The notes beneath the pieces are model-generated. The model worked only from the letters and a program-made list of their open reading frames with translations, made no database searches and was not told the DNA's origin. From positions 1,984,001 through 2,048,000 of the forward strand of contig CAWAJM010000001.1 of NCBI GenBank assembly GCA_963782445.1: 64,000 nt of DNA, given 5' to 3'. This document shows positions 16,329 to 25,493 of the stretch, one piece after another (the first letter of the stretch is position 1; every line of letters starts with the position of its first letter). The stretch is from ZC4RG20 sp963782445 (lineage in GTDB: Bacteria; Pseudomonadota; Gammaproteobacteria; Steroidobacterales; Rariloculaceae). The position numbers were made by a program, and so were the translations under genes.

Positions 16329-18362
16329 GTGAGCGAATCCGCCGCCGCCCGACCCCTGCAGCTCGAATCCTCCTACGAGGCCGCCGGCGATCAGCCGGAG
16401 GCCATCGCGAAGCTCATCGAGGGCTTGGGGGACGGGCTCGCGAGCCAGACCCTGCTCGGCGTGACGGGCTCGGGCAAGACGTTCACGATGGGCAACGTGA
16501 TCTCGGCCCTGCAGCGGCCGACGCTGATCCTGGCCCACAACAAGACGCTCGCGGCCCAGCTCTACGGCGAGATGCGCGAGTTCTTTCCCCACAATGCCGT
16601 CGAGTATTTCGTTTCTTACTACGACTACTACCAGCCCGAGGCCTACGTCCCCTCGAGCGACACCTATATAGAGAAGGACGCTTCGATCAACAATCACATC
16701 GAGCAGATGCGCCTCTCGGCGACCAAGGCGCTGCTCGAGCGGCGGGACGTCATCATCGTCGCGACAGTGTCCGCCATCTACGGCCTCGGCGATCCCGAGG
16801 CCTATCACGCCATGGTCCTGCACCTCGTCCGCGGCGCGCGCATCAATCAGCGCGACATGCTGCGCCGACTCGCGGAGCTTCAGTACACGCGCAATCCGCT
16901 GGACCTCGCACGCGGCACGTATCGCGTTCGCGGCGACGTCATCGATATTTTTCCTGCGGAGTCGGAGCAGGAGGCCATCCGTGTCGAGCTTTTCGACGAC
17001 GAGATCGAGCAGATCAGCATATTCGATCCGCTGACGGGCGCTGTGCTGCGCTCGGTGCCGCGGGCGACGATCTATCCGAAGACGCACTATGTGACGCCGC
17101 GCGAGACGCTGATCGGGGCCGTCGATCAGATTCGCGAAGACCTGGCGATCCGCCTCAAGGAGCTTCGCGAGGCGAACAAGCTCGTCGAGGCCCAGCGCCT
17201 CGAGCAGCGCACGCGCTTCGACATGGAGATGATCCTCGAGGTCGGTTACTGCAACGGCATCGAGAACTACTCGCGCTACCTCTCGGGCCGCGCCGCCGGT
17301 GAGCCGCCGCCGTGTCTGTTCGACTATTTGCCGGGCGAGGCGCTGCTGTTCATCGACGAGAGCCACGTGACGATCCCGCAGCTCGGCGCCATGTATCGCG
17401 GCGACCGCTCGCGCAAAGAGACGCTCGTCGAATACGGCTTCCGCCTGCCTTCGGCGCTCGACAACCGCCCGCTGCGTTTCGACGAGTTCGAGGCGCTGGC
17501 GCCGCAGACGATCTTCGTTTCCGCGACGCCGGGCCGCTACGAGAACGAGCATGCCGACCAGGTCGTCGAGCAGGTCGTGCGGCCCACGGGGCTCGTGGAC
17601 CCGGCGGTCGAGGTCCGGCCCGTCGGCGTGCAGGTCGACGACGTGCTCTCGGAGATCAACCTGCGCGTCGAGCGCGACGAACGCGTGCTCATTACGACGC
17701 TGACGAAGCGCATGGCCGAGGACCTTACGGATTACCTCCAGGAGCACGGCGTGCGCGTGCGCTACCTGCACTCGGACATCGAAACCGTGGAGCGCACGGA
17801 GATCATTCGCGACCTTCGGCTCGGCGAGTTCGACGTGCTCGTCGGCATCAATCTGCTGCGCGAGGGCCTCGACATGCCCGAGGTCTCGCTCGTCGCGATC
17901 TTCGATGCGGACAAGGAGGGCTTCCTGCGCTCGGAGGGCTCGCTGATTCAGACGATCGGCCGCGCCGCGCGCAACGTGAACGGCAAGGCGATTCTCTATG
18001 CCGACCGCATCACGGGCTCGATGCAGCGGGCGCTCGAGGAGACGGAGCGCCGGCGCGCGAAGCAGATCGCCTACAACGAAGCCCACGGCGTCGAGCCGAA
18101 GACCATCATGAAGGCCGTGCAGGACATCATGGAGGGGGCGAGGGCGGTACCGCGCGGGCGCGGCCGCACGCGCCGCGAAGCCGCCAAGCGTGGCCAAGAG
18201 CGGCTCCCGCCAGAGCAGGTCGCGGCGCGCGTGCAGGCGCTCGAGAAGAAGATGTTTCAGCACGCGCGGGATCTCGAGTTCGAGCAGGCGGCAAAGCTGC
18301 GCGACGAGATCCAGGCGCTGAGGCAGGAGGCGTTCGAGTTGCCGCAGCGCGCGGCGCAATAA
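16329..18362 (+). CDS. uvrB: Excinuclease ABC subunit B
   Basis: Damage-verifying helicase-like subunit of nucleotide excision repair, working with UvrA, UvrC and UvrD. 677 residues. Walker A is GVTGSGKTFTMG near residue 42; the beta-hairpin YYDYYQPEAYVPSSDTYIEK near 97 inserts between strands; VGINLLREGLDMPEVSLVA and QTIGRAARNVNGKAILYAD are helicase motifs; the C-terminal UVR motif (LEKKMFQHARDLEFEQAAKL) recruits UvrC. The start is a GTG at 16329 with AGGAG about 11 nt upstream. Downstream is a strong hairpin, and then tRNA-Val on the opposite strand. Confidence 0.97.
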   Translation: MSESAAARPLQLESSYEAAGDQPEAIAKLIEGLGDGLASQTLLGVTGSGKTFTMGNVISALQRPTLILAHNKTLAAQLYGEMREFFPHNAVEYFVSYYDYYQPEAYVPSSDTYIEKDASINNHIEQMRLSATKALLERRDVIIVATVSAIYGLGDPEAYHAMVLHLVRGARINQRDMLRRLAELQYTRNPLDLARGTYRVRGDVIDIFPAESEQEAIRVELFDDEIEQISIFDPLTGAVLRSVPRATIYPKTHYVTPRETLIGAVDQIREDLAIRLKELREANKLVEAQRLEQRTRFDMEMILEVGYCNGIENYSRYLSGRAAGEPPPCLFDYLPGEALLFIDESHVTIPQLGAMYRGDRSRKETLVEYGFRLPSALDNRPLRFDEFEALAPQTIFVSATPGRYENEHADQVVEQVVRPTGLVDPAVEVRPVGVQVDDVLSEINLRVERDERVLITTLTKRMAEDLTDYLQEHGVRVRYLHSDIETVERTEIIRDLRLGEFDVLVGINLLREGLDMPEVSLVAIFDADKEGFLRSEGSLIQTIGRAARNVNGKAILYADRITGSMQRALEETERRRAKQIAYNEAHGVEPKTIMKAVQDIMEGARAVPRGRGRTRREAAKRGQERLPPEQVAARVQALEKKMFQHARDLEFEQAAKLRDEIQALRQEAFELPQRAAQ

Positions 18363-18403
18363 CACCCGGCCGGGTGCGGGGCCCGGCGACGCCCTCAACG
18401 AGA

Positions 18404-18426
18404 AACGGCAGGCCGCGCCTGCCGTT
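18404..18426 (+). terminator. Hairpin downstream of uvrB
   Basis: Perfect 10-bp stem AACGGCAGGC / GCCTGCCGTT with a CGC loop, about 40 nt after the uvrB stop and followed by a weakly T-rich stretch. It sits between uvrB and the convergent tRNA-Val and may end both transcripts. A second perfect palindrome (CACCCGGCCGGGTG) lies just after the stop. Confidence 0.55.
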
Positions 18427-18439
18427 AACTTCTTGAATT

Positions 18440-18514
18440 TGGTAGGCGCGAGTGGGATCGAACCACCGACCCCCACCATGTCAAGGTGGTGCTCTACCAC
18501 TGAGCTACGCGCCT
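18440..18514 (-). tRNA. tRNA-Val (GAC)
   Basis: 75-nt cloverleaf with CCA encoded. The acceptor AGGCGCG pairs with CGCGCCT, the D-arm is TAGCTCAGTGGTAGAGC, the anticodon stem-loop CCACC-TTGACAT-GGTGG has anticodon GAC, and the T-loop is GGTTCGATCCC. Confidence 0.97.
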
Positions 18515-18627
18515 AAGGGAGCGCAACAATACCCACTTATGGGGTCGCGACTCAAGCCCTTGCGCCAAATTGACATCGGTCGCTGCTCGCATATGCAGCG
18601 CGGGCCGGAGCGCGCAGCGGGACACGC

Positions 18628-19488
18628 GTGCCTCCTGGACCGGCCGCTTTGCATGCCAAGCTTTCGACTCCGGCTGGCGAGTCCGATAATCGCGTTGTAC
18701 CACCGAGAACACTGAGCGCGCCGGTGCAGCGGAAATCGTTACTCGAAGCCTACCGGCGCGACCGCCGGGCCTTGGAGCTTCCGGGCTATACCCGCGAAGA
18801 CCTGGGCCATTTGGTTCGCTACACACCGATGGGAGTCCGTGGCGAAGGCTTCGTCGTCTTCACGCACCTTGCCGCGGCGGAGGTCGACGCGGAGATTGCC
18901 CGGCAGATCGCCTATTTCTCCGCAATGGGTCGCGGCTTCGAGTGGAAGGCATACGCATCGGACGCACCGAGCGACCTGCAGGCGCGGCTCGGGGCCGCCG
19001 GCTTTGCGGCCGGGGACCCCGAAGTGCTCATGTCTTGCGAGCCCCGCGCGCTGGGCACCCCTGCGCGCCGTGCGCCGGCCGGGGTCGAGCTGCGACGGCT
19101 TGCCGATCGGCAGGCGTTGCACGAGGTCGCGAGCCTGCAGGAGGCCATCTGGGCCCGCCCGTTCGGCGGGCTGGCCGAGCACTTGGCCGGGGCGTGGGAT
19201 TATAGTGCCTACTACGCGGCCTATTTCGACGGACGTATGATCGGGTCAGGCTGGATCGAATTCGCCTCGGGCTCGGCGTTCGCGGAGCTGCACGGCGGCA
19301 GCGTGCTGGCCGAATTCAGAGGCAGAGGCGTGTATTCGCAGCTGCTCGGCGCGCGGCTGCAGGACGCGGCGGCGCGCGATGTCGCCTGGGTAACGGTCGA
19401 TGCGGCGCCGATGAGCCGACCGATATTGGAGGCGAAGGGGTTCGAGCGCTTGGACGGTACGCGGCCCATGACTTGGCGCACGGCGTAG
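18628..19488 (+). CDS. GNAT-family N-acetyltransferase
   Basis: Acyl-CoA-dependent acetyltransferase of unknown substrate. The C-terminal GNAT core shows the acetyl-CoA loop in LAEFRGRGVYSQLLGARLQD (pattern R/Q-x-x-G-x-G/A is here RGRGVY) and the terminal VTVDAAPMSRPILEAKGFER. The N-terminal half (RRDRRALELPGYTREDLGHL) is a diverged second GNAT-like region seen in some two-lobed members. The longest frame begins at 18628 and gives 286 residues, but the conserved part starts near RKSLLEAYRRDRR, so the GTG at 18724 is at least as likely. Neither has a strong ribosome binding site. Confidence 0.75.
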   Translation: MPPGPAALHAKLSTPAGESDNRVVPPRTLSAPVQRKSLLEAYRRDRRALELPGYTREDLGHLVRYTPMGVRGEGFVVFTHLAAAEVDAEIARQIAYFSAMGRGFEWKAYASDAPSDLQARLGAAGFAAGDPEVLMSCEPRALGTPARRAPAGVELRRLADRQALHEVASLQEAIWARPFGGLAEHLAGAWDYSAYYAAYFDGRMIGSGWIEFASGSAFAELHGGSVLAEFRGRGVYSQLLGARLQDAAARDVAWVTVDAAPMSRPILEAKGFERLDGTRPMTWRTA

Positions 19489-19572
19489 GGCCGCAACCGA
19501 GGCGTTTGAATACGGCACATTAGAGCGGCCGCGGCGCCGGCGCCGCCGGCCCGCGTCAGCGGAGAGGGCCCC

Positions 19573-20610
19573 ATGACGCTACAAGCACTCTTCGGCGTGG
19601 AATTCCCGATCGTTCAGGCCCCGATGGCCGGCGTGCAAGCCGGTGCGCTCGCGGCCGCCGTCTCCAAGACCGGCGGCCTCGGTTCGCTGCCGTGCGCGAT
19701 GTTGACGCCCGAAGGCGTCGCGGCGGAGCTCGAAGCGATCCGGGCGCAGACCGACCGGCCCGTCAACGTCAACTTTTTCTGCCACCGTCCCGCGGCCCCT
19801 GACGCCGCGAGCGAAGCGGCGTGGCGCGATGCGCTCTTGCCTTACTATCGGGAGCTCGGCCTCGACCCCGCGTCCATCTCGGCCGGGCCGTCGCGAGCGC
19901 CGTTCGGCGCGGAGGCAGCCGATGTGGTCGAGGCATTCCGGCCAGCCGTCGTGAGTTTCCATTTCGGTCTGCCGGCGCCGGCACTGCTGGCGCGCGTGAA
20001 GCGCTCGGGCGCAAAGGTAATCGCTTCGGCGACGACGCTCGAAGAAGCGCGGTGGCTCGAAGCCCGGGGCGTCGACGCCATCATCGCCCAAGGCGTCGAG
20101 GCGGGCGGGCATCGCGGATCGTTCCTCGCCACGGACGTAAGCACGCAGGTCGGAACGTTCGCGCTCGTGCCGCAAGTCGTCGCCGCCGTGCGGGTGCCGG
20201 TCATCGCCGCGGGCGGCATTGCGGACGCGGCGGGCGTGCGTGCGGCCATGGCGCTCGGGGCATCCGGCGTGCAGGTCGGGACGGCGTACCTGCTGTGCCC
20301 GGAAGCCACGACGCGCGCCGTGCATCGCGCGGCCCTCGAGAGTCCCGCGGCGCGCACGACCGCCGTCACGAATTGCTTCAGCGGCCGGCCGGCGCGCAGC
20401 ATCGTGAACCGCCTCGTGCGCGAGCTCGGGCCGCTGAGCGCGCTGGCGCCGGCCTTTCCGACCGCCGCGGCCGCGCTCGAGCCGCTGCGGAACGAGGCCG
20501 AGAGGCGGGGCAGCGGCGACTTCTCGTCGCTGTGGGCGGGTCAGAACGTCAGCGGTTGCCGAGCGCGGCCCGCCGCCGAGATCACGCAGGCACTGGCCGC
20601 GGGCCTCTAG
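19573..20610 (+). CDS. Nitronate monooxygenase (2-nitropropane dioxygenase family)
   Basis: FMN-dependent TIM-barrel flavoprotein that oxidises alkyl nitronates such as propionate-3-nitronate. 345 residues. The start EFPIVQAPMAGVQAGALAAA, the FMN-binding AIIAQGVEAGGHRGSF near residue 172, VIAAGGIADAAGVRAAMALG near 212, and ASGVQVGTAYLLCPEA identify the family. GGAGAGG precedes the ATG at 19573. Probably a single-gene unit for detoxification. Confidence 0.92.
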   Translation: MTLQALFGVEFPIVQAPMAGVQAGALAAAVSKTGGLGSLPCAMLTPEGVAAELEAIRAQTDRPVNVNFFCHRPAAPDAASEAAWRDALLPYYRELGLDPASISAGPSRAPFGAEAADVVEAFRPAVVSFHFGLPAPALLARVKRSGAKVIASATTLEEARWLEARGVDAIIAQGVEAGGHRGSFLATDVSTQVGTFALVPQVVAAVRVPVIAAGGIADAAGVRAAMALGASGVQVGTAYLLCPEATTRAVHRAALESPAARTTAVTNCFSGRPARSIVNRLVRELGPLSALAPAFPTAAAALEPLRNEAERRGSGDFSSLWAGQNVSGCRARPAAEITQALAAGL

Positions 20611-20733
20611 CTTGCGGCGGCCATACGAGTAGCCCGTCGCCTTCTGCACGCTCGGCGCATGCGCTAGAGTTCGTGGTGCCGCCGCGCCTCGGGCGATTGC
20701 GGCGCCGAAAGTCTTCCGCGAACAGGAGCGAGG

Positions 20734-21636
20734 ATGAACGATTCCAAAAAGCCAACTTTACTCGTCACGGGTGCCGGGGGACAGCTCGGCCGGCGCGTCG
20801 TCGAGCTGTTGCTCGATGCCCAAGCCGGCCCGGTGATCGCCACGACGCGGGATCCCGAAAAGCTCGCGCCGCTGGCGGCGCGCGGCGCCGACGTTCGCAA
20901 GGCCGACTTCGGCGATCCGGCGTCTCTCGAAGCGGCGTTCGCCGGCGCCCGGCGCATCCTGCTGATCAGCACCTCTGCGCTCGCCCCGGCCGGGCTGCGG
21001 CTCGCGCAGCACCGCGCCGCCGTGCGGGCTGCGGTCGCCGCGAAAGTCGAGCATGTCGTCTATACCTCGGGGCCCGCGCCGTACCCGGTCGAGGGCGGTG
21101 CGCTCATCGACGATCACTTCTGGACGGAGCAGGCCCTTTTCGCGAGCCCGCTCGAGTGGACCGTCATGCGGCACTTCCTATACATGGATTCGCTGTTGAG
21201 CTCGGTGCCCGGTGCCGTGGCTTCGGGACGGCTCGTCTCCTCGGTCGGCGGCAGCGCCACGAACTACGTGACGCGCGAGGACTGCGCGCGTGCCGATGCG
21301 GCGGCGCTGGCTGCGGATTTTCGCGGTCGGCGGATTCTCGATATCACGGGGCCGAAAGCCGTGACCCAGGACGAGATCGCGGCGCTCGCGAGCGAGCTCA
21401 CGGGCCGGGCGGTGCAGCGCGTGGACGTTACGGCCGAGGAAGAGCGGGCCACGATGGCGAGCGGCGGCATGCCGCCGTTCGTGGTCGATGCCGTCGCTCG
21501 ATTCAATCTCGGCCGCGCCCAGGGTTACCACGCGATCGAGAGTCCCGCGGTCGAGACGCTGACCGGCCGCGCGCCGTGCTCGGTGCGCGAGTTCCTGACG
21601 CAGCATCGAGCGGCGCTCGCGCCCGCCGGGGCGTGA
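20734..21636 (+). CDS. NmrA/QorB-like NAD(P)H-binding oxidoreductase
   Basis: 300-residue atypical SDR. The dinucleotide-binding loop LLVTGAGGQLGRRVVELLL starts at residue 9. RILLISTSALAPAGLRLAQH, HVVYTSGPAP, and WTVMRHFLYMDSLL match NAD(P)H:quinone oxidoreductase type 2 (QorB)-like proteins, which use a YxxxK-less active site. It may be an NADPH-dependent quinone reductase or an NADP(H) sensor; sequence alone cannot decide. AGGAGCGAGG before the ATG at 20734 supports the start. Monocistronic. Confidence 0.85.
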   Translation: MNDSKKPTLLVTGAGGQLGRRVVELLLDAQAGPVIATTRDPEKLAPLAARGADVRKADFGDPASLEAAFAGARRILLISTSALAPAGLRLAQHRAAVRAAVAAKVEHVVYTSGPAPYPVEGGALIDDHFWTEQALFASPLEWTVMRHFLYMDSLLSSVPGAVASGRLVSSVGGSATNYVTREDCARADAAALAADFRGRRILDITGPKAVTQDEIAALASELTGRAVQRVDVTAEEERATMASGGMPPFVVDAVARFNLGRAQGYHAIESPAVETLTGRAPCSVREFLTQHRAALAPAGA

Positions 21637-21788
21637 GCACGCTCGAGCGGGGCGGCGCCGCGACCGGCTCGGATCCATCGAGGCGAGCGCCCGTCCGCAT
21701 TACGACGGGGACGCGGAACGGCGTCCCGCCCACTCGCTACCTCGGCGCGGTGCCGTAGCGCCGCCGACCGGCGCAGTTCCCCGCGCCG

Positions 21789-22517
21789 CTAGCCCGCCCG
21801 CAGCGCGGCGTCGGGATCGCCGCCCAAGCGCTGCAGGGCCTCGTCGTAGCTGCCGAGCTTCGGCGCGGTGCGCGCCGTTTCGATGAGCGCACGAACGGCC
21901 GGCTGGCGTTCGAGCGCGGCCCCGTACGGCTCCAATGCGTGCGGCAGCGCGGCGCCGTACGTGCGAAAGCGCGTCAGGACGGGGAAGTACATTGCGTCGG
22001 CGATGCCGAAGCGCCCGAATAGGAAGGGGCCGCCGGAGCGCTGCAGGCATTCGTCCCAAATCTCGAAGACCCGTGCCGTGTCGCGTTGCGCATCGGCTCC
22101 GGGCGAGAAGCCCGGCACGCGGCCGAACAGGTGGCAGAACATTTGGCTTCTCAGCCCCATGAAGCCCGTCGCCATCTCGCAGCTGACTGCGCGCGCCTGG
22201 GCGCGGCGGACGGGATCGTCAGGCCACAAGCCTGCCGCGGGATAGGCGTCGGCGGCGTATTCGCAGATGGCGAGTGATTCGTGGATCGGCACGCCGTCGA
22301 CGCGAAGCACCGGAAACAAGCCGCGCACACTGCCGCGCGCACGGCGCTCCGCCAAGGTCGTCTCGGACGGCCGGCCCGGCGCCGACGCCCCGGCCATGTG
22401 CGGCAGCTCGACCGTCTCGGTCTCGAACCTCGCCCCGGCATGGGTCAGCGCGAGCCACGGCCGCATGGACCAGGAGGAGTAGCGAAGGCTCAGTACCGTG
22501 AGCTTCAGCGCGGGCAT
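21789..22517 (-). CDS. Glutathione S-transferase family protein
   Basis: 242 residues. The thioredoxin-fold N-terminus LTVLSLRYSSWSMRPWLALT carries the Tyr/Ser pair used to activate glutathione, FPVLRVDGVPIHESLAICEY is the cis-Pro and glutathione gamma-Glu binding motif (V-P-x-x-E-S), and the C-terminal helical domain contains FGIADAMYFPVLTRF, the N-capping box. Soluble detoxification or reductase enzyme; substrate unknown. The start at 22517 has no obvious ribosome binding site, but the N-terminus matches the family. Confidence 0.9.
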   Translation of the reverse strand: MPALKLTVLSLRYSSWSMRPWLALTHAGARFETETVELPHMAGASAPGRPSETTLAERRARGSVRGLFPVLRVDGVPIHESLAICEYAADAYPAAGLWPDDPVRRAQARAVSCEMATGFMGLRSQMFCHLFGRVPGFSPGADAQRDTARVFEIWDECLQRSGGPFLFGRFGIADAMYFPVLTRFRTYGAALPHALEPYGAALERQPAVRALIETARTAPKLGSYDEALQRLGGDPDAALRAG

Positions 22518-22573
22518 GCCGCAAGTCTAGAGCATGCCGCGAAGGGCGCAAGGCGCGCTTCGAATTCGAACAG

Positions 22574-22612
22574 GCGAAAGCGTCCGGGCCGTCGCGGTCC
22601 GGACGCTTTCGC
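22574..22612 (-). terminator. 14-bp perfect hairpin after the SYLF gene
   Basis: GCGAAAGCGTCCGG and CCGGACGCTTTCGC form a perfect 14-bp stem with an 11-nt loop. It lies between the SYLF gene stop (22673) and the GST start (22517), both read leftward. There is no long U-tract, so it is a terminator or an mRNA-stabilising hairpin. Confidence 0.5.
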
Positions 22613-22672
22613 TGGGCTCGTTGTGGCTGGCCGACGACGAAGCGGCGGCCAACCGGCACCGACCGGCTGGCG

Positions 22673-23302
22673 TCAGCCGGACTTCGCGCGCGGACCCTCG
22701 TGGTTCAGGTCGGTCGGCCAAAAGCGCATGGCCGAAACATCGGCGCTCGCGATGAGTCCCGCGTCCGTGAGCCGGAACGCCTTGACGCCGTGCTGGAAGG
22801 TCGTCCTGCCGGCGTTGCCGGTCTGGCCGGCGACCGCCTGGGCGCCGACGCCCGCCGACCAATCGCCGCGCACGAACTGGTCGAACGTGCTCTTGTCCTT
22901 GAAGAACAGGATGAGCTTGTAGTTCGACAGTCCGGCGCTGAGGCCGATGCCTGCGCCGCCGACGTGCATGAACGTGGCGTCGTCGGCGTTGCCGTGTTTC
23001 GGCATCGCGGCGCCCGTGCCGCCGACGCCCGTGACGATCAACCCGCCCTTCGTGGCGTCGAAGACCGCGTAGCCGTAGGTCTCCGGCCAAAGGTTCTCAG
23101 CGGTCGCATTGTGCTTCCTGAGCACTTCGACGCTCTGCTGGGCCATGTTCACGAGGGCCTTTTGCTGTTGGGCCGGCGTCGAGAACTTGCCCGTATGCGC
23201 CTCGGGCGTTTGCTGAGCGCGGGCCTGCATTTGCAGGCCGAGCAGCGGGATCGCTGCGAGCAGGCCCAGCGTGAAGGTAAATAGTCTGCGTCCGTGTTTC
23301 AT
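22673..23302 (-). CDS. Secreted SYLF (Ysc84-like) lipid-binding-domain protein
   Basis: 209 residues with a signal peptide (KHGRRLFTFTLGLLAAIPLL, cleavage near ARAQQ). The mature part is the SYLF/Ysc84 fold: WPETYGYAVFDATKGGLIVT, then GGTGAAMPKHG, HVGGAGIGLSAGLSNYKLIL, and FVRGDWSAGVGAQAVAG. Eukaryotic relatives bind phosphoinositides; bacterial members are exported and uncharacterised. GGGAGAAGAA immediately precedes the ATG at 23302. A periplasmic location is expected. Confidence 0.88.
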   Translation of the reverse strand: MKHGRRLFTFTLGLLAAIPLLGLQMQARAQQTPEAHTGKFSTPAQQQKALVNMAQQSVEVLRKHNATAENLWPETYGYAVFDATKGGLIVTGVGGTGAAMPKHGNADDATFMHVGGAGIGLSAGLSNYKLILFFKDKSTFDQFVRGDWSAGVGAQAVAGQTGNAGRTTFQHGVKAFRLTDAGLIASADVSAMRFWPTDLNHEGPRAKSG

Positions 23303-23443
23303 TTCTTCTCCCAGTTTTAGACTGCGATGTCCCCGAAGTCTGCAAGCAGCGTGCCAGGAAATGCTTGCAGCCCAATTGGTCTCGGGGTCGAGTCGAATAA
23401 TTTCGGTGTCCTGCGATCCATTCGTGGGCGGCCGCGTGTGGGG

Positions 23444-23848
23444 CTACGGACTCGTGCCGCCGCCCGCACCATTGCCTGCGCCGCCCGCACCACCGCCTGC
23501 GGCCGGCCCGCCGACGGCGCCGCGATCGGCTGGAGCGACCGCGCCGGCACCATAGTAGGCCCGGCCCCAGCCGCCCCAGATCGCGATGACCCAGATGACG
23601 GCAATGATCAAGATTATCCAGAGGAAGATTCCGGCCCAACCCCAACCAGTGTCCAAGTCTCTGTCGAGCTTGTCCTCGCCCGGGGTTCTTTCGCCCAGGG
23701 GCCTATTGCCTACGGCGCGGTTGCCTCGCCGCCGGCGCCACCATGGGCCCCAGCCGCGATAGCCCCACCCGTAACCGAGCGGCAGCAGGAAGAAGATCAG
23801 CACGAAGGCTATCCACCACCACCACCAGCCGGATCCATACCACCACAT
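23444..23848 (-). CDS. Tryptophan- and glycine-rich small membrane protein
   Basis: 134 residues, no family recognised. The N-terminus MWWYGSGWWWWWIAFVLIFF leads into a first hydrophobic helix; an Arg-rich stretch (WWRRRRGNRAVGNRP) follows, then a second helix (WAGIFLWIILIIAVIWVIAI) and a Gly/Ala/Pro-rich tail (GGPAAGGGAGGAGNGAGGG). This predicts two membrane passes with a basic cytoplasmic loop. GAGGAGG is 5 nt before the ATG, which strongly supports translation. It sits next to the exported SYLF protein and may belong to the envelope. Confidence 0.7.
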   Translation of the reverse strand: MWWYGSGWWWWWIAFVLIFFLLPLGYGWGYRGWGPWWRRRRGNRAVGNRPLGERTPGEDKLDRDLDTGWGWAGIFLWIILIIAVIWVIAIWGGWGRAYYGAGAVAPADRGAVGGPAAGGGAGGAGNGAGGGTSP

Positions 23849-24175
23849 CGGAACCTCCTCATGTCGATAACGAATGCGCGCAAGCGGTCACTCCAAGAGG
23901 AATTCTCCGCCGCGCACAATGGGAGGAAGAAAGCAACGATCATGCCACGCGTCTCCGCGACGCAGCATTCGCAATCGCGGAATTCGCAATGCTTAGCAAC
24001 GCTCATTAATCGGCATGCGCGGAGAAACCCATCGATGAGGCGTCCATGAAGGGCGCGTCTCGGGGACGACTGACGAAGGGGGCGGTCGGCAGCGCAGATA
24101 AGCCGGCGTGCATTCGTCCGCGCGCGGACGCGCGCCGGGATCAGGAGAGCGGACGCCGGGGCGGCGCTCGGAGGG
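23849..24175. other. Gene-free stretch
   Basis: Upstream of the Trp-rich membrane gene and downstream of the next minus-strand gene. It carries the ribosome binding site of the former at its left end. I see no other gene, repeat or RNA that I can support. Confidence 0.5.
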
Positions 24176-24724
24176 TTATTTCAACCGCTCGACTTGTATG
24201 AACCCGTGGTGCCTCGGGGTCGTGAGCCGGTAATGCGTGCCCCAATGGGTCGGATAAAGGCGGACTCGGTCGCCGGGGCGCAGCAGGTAGCGCTCTGGCA
24301 CGACCTGGTGCCAGACCTGGCCGTTTGCCAGCGTGATTACGTATTGCTCGGGCTCGAACTCGCGAATCGAGGCGATCGCGCTGATGATGTCCGAGCTTTG
24401 GGCTTCGTCGCGGGAAGTGGAGGCCTGCGCGCGCCTTGCCGGGCTCGGGTGCCCGTTGCCGTTTCCGGCCCGCGCGGCCCTCGCGGTCGGCACCGAGGTC
24501 GCGCGGGCCGCGGGTGCGGGGGCGGCAGCGGGCTTCTCGCCTTTCACGGCCGTCGCATTCCGGCTGACGCGCTCGAAGCAGGCGAGACGCGCATCCTTGT
24601 CGTGAATGCCGAGGCACGGCGTCACGTCCGCAACGACATGCTGAGAGGGCTCTGCCGCAAAGAGCTGCGGCGAGAACCCCATGCAGCACCCGAGCGAGAT
24701 CAGCGAGAGGCGGCGCTTGGTCAT
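24176..24724 (-). CDS. Exported protein of unknown function
   Basis: 182 residues. A signal-type N-terminus (KRRLSLISLGCCMGFSPQLF, AEPS) is followed by a motif common in exported proteobacterial proteins, CLGIHDKDARLACFERVS (two Cys spaced like the 'C..I.dd..RLaCyD' motif). An Ala/Thr-rich linker comes next, then a C-terminal beta-rich domain (EFEPEQYVITLANGQVWHQV, PERYLLRPGDRVRLYPTHWG). The same combination occurs in uncharacterised secreted proteins of Xanthomonad-like bacteria (from memory). The frame is open far upstream, but MTKRRLS at 24724 gives the clean signal peptide. Confidence 0.75.
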   Translation of the reverse strand: MTKRRLSLISLGCCMGFSPQLFAAEPSQHVVADVTPCLGIHDKDARLACFERVSRNATAVKGEKPAAAPAPAARATSVPTARAARAGNGNGHPSPARRAQASTSRDEAQSSDIISAIASIREFEPEQYVITLANGQVWHQVVPERYLLRPGDRVRLYPTHWGTHYRLTTPRHHGFIQVERLK

Positions 24725-24870
24725 GCTTCGCAGGCTCCATGGTCGGTGTCGGAGTCTCGGGCGGGCGGCGGCGATACCGAGCGTGCCCGATGGCGCGACC
24801 ATGAGCCTAACTCCCCGGGCCGGGGATTGCGAGGCCGAGCGGCGACCGGCGCCGGAGGGGCGCGGACGCC

Positions 24871-25254
24871 TTACCCGAAGCACTCGAACAGCAGGCTGCC
24901 CCCTTGCTCGGACCGCGTGAGCCGCACGTATTGCGTCCGTTCCGGGCAGCTCAGCGTCTGGACGTTCGGCGCGTTGCCCTGAATGCAGGCCCACTTGAGG
25001 TCGTCGCTGTCGACCTTGAAGCTGCCATGCTCGCCTGGGCGAACCAACAAGTCGCGGCTCGGCTTTCGGGCGGCGACGGAGCCTTGATCTATCTGCACGT
25101 TGCCCGCGCACTGATCCTTCTGCGAGTCGAGCAGGGTAAGGCCGGTCGGCAGCCTCGTCGTGCCGGCCTGCTCGCCGAGCCCGGCGGCATTGTGGGCGCA
25201 GCCGCTGAGCACGGCGCCTGCGGCGAAGAGGAGACAGGGAACGATTCGTGGCAT
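24871..25254 (-). CDS. Putative lipoprotein
   Basis: 127 residues. The signal peptide ends in the lipobox LSGC with Cys19 (CLLFAAGAVLSGCAHN), so lipidation and outer- or inner-membrane anchoring are expected. The mature part contains four further cysteines (QCAGN, WACIQ, LSCPE, FECFG), suggesting disulfides in the periplasm. No family is recognised. GGAG lies 6 nt before the ATG at 25254. Confidence 0.75.
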   Translation of the reverse strand: MPRIVPCLLFAAGAVLSGCAHNAAGLGEQAGTTRLPTGLTLLDSQKDQCAGNVQIDQGSVAARKPSRDLLVRPGEHGSFKVDSDDLKWACIQGNAPNVQTLSCPERTQYVRLTRSEQGGSLLFECFG

Positions 25255-25464
25255 CGGATACTCCTATTTCGAGTCTTTGTCTGCGTCCAGCATTCGCTCC
25301 TTGGCGGGAGAGGCCGCAGCAACATGCGTGCCACGGACCGGATTGCCTGCGGTTGGACTGTCCCGCTCGGTACGCGTCCCGAGCGGGTGTGCCCGCAGCG
25401 GCCCATCGGACCCAAGGGGCCTGAACTGCCTGATAAACAACGGAGTTTCGGGCGCCCAGCCCGC

Positions 25465-25493
25465 TTGTCTCGCTTCCGCGGTCGCCGTACAAT
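25465..25493 (+). promoter_or_regulatory. Candidate sigma70-type promoter for the infC operon
   Basis: TTGTCT at 25465-25470 and TACAAT at 25488-25493 with an exact 17-nt spacer. Transcription would start near 25500, leaving about 135 nt of leader before infC. The remaining 25255-25464 holds no gene. thrS, often upstream of infC, is absent here, so a dedicated promoter is expected. Confidence 0.55.

Noticed and set aside
16323..18500. 725-residue open frame opposite uvrB
   Set aside because: It is the antisense of uvrB and tRNA-Val, has Arg/Leu-rich low-information translation typical of antisense frames in GC-rich DNA, and no ribosome binding site.
19821..21758. 645-residue plus-strand frame spanning the nitronate monooxygenase and NmrA-like genes
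   Set aside because: It crosses two genuine genes in another frame and is almost entirely Arg/Ala/Gly.
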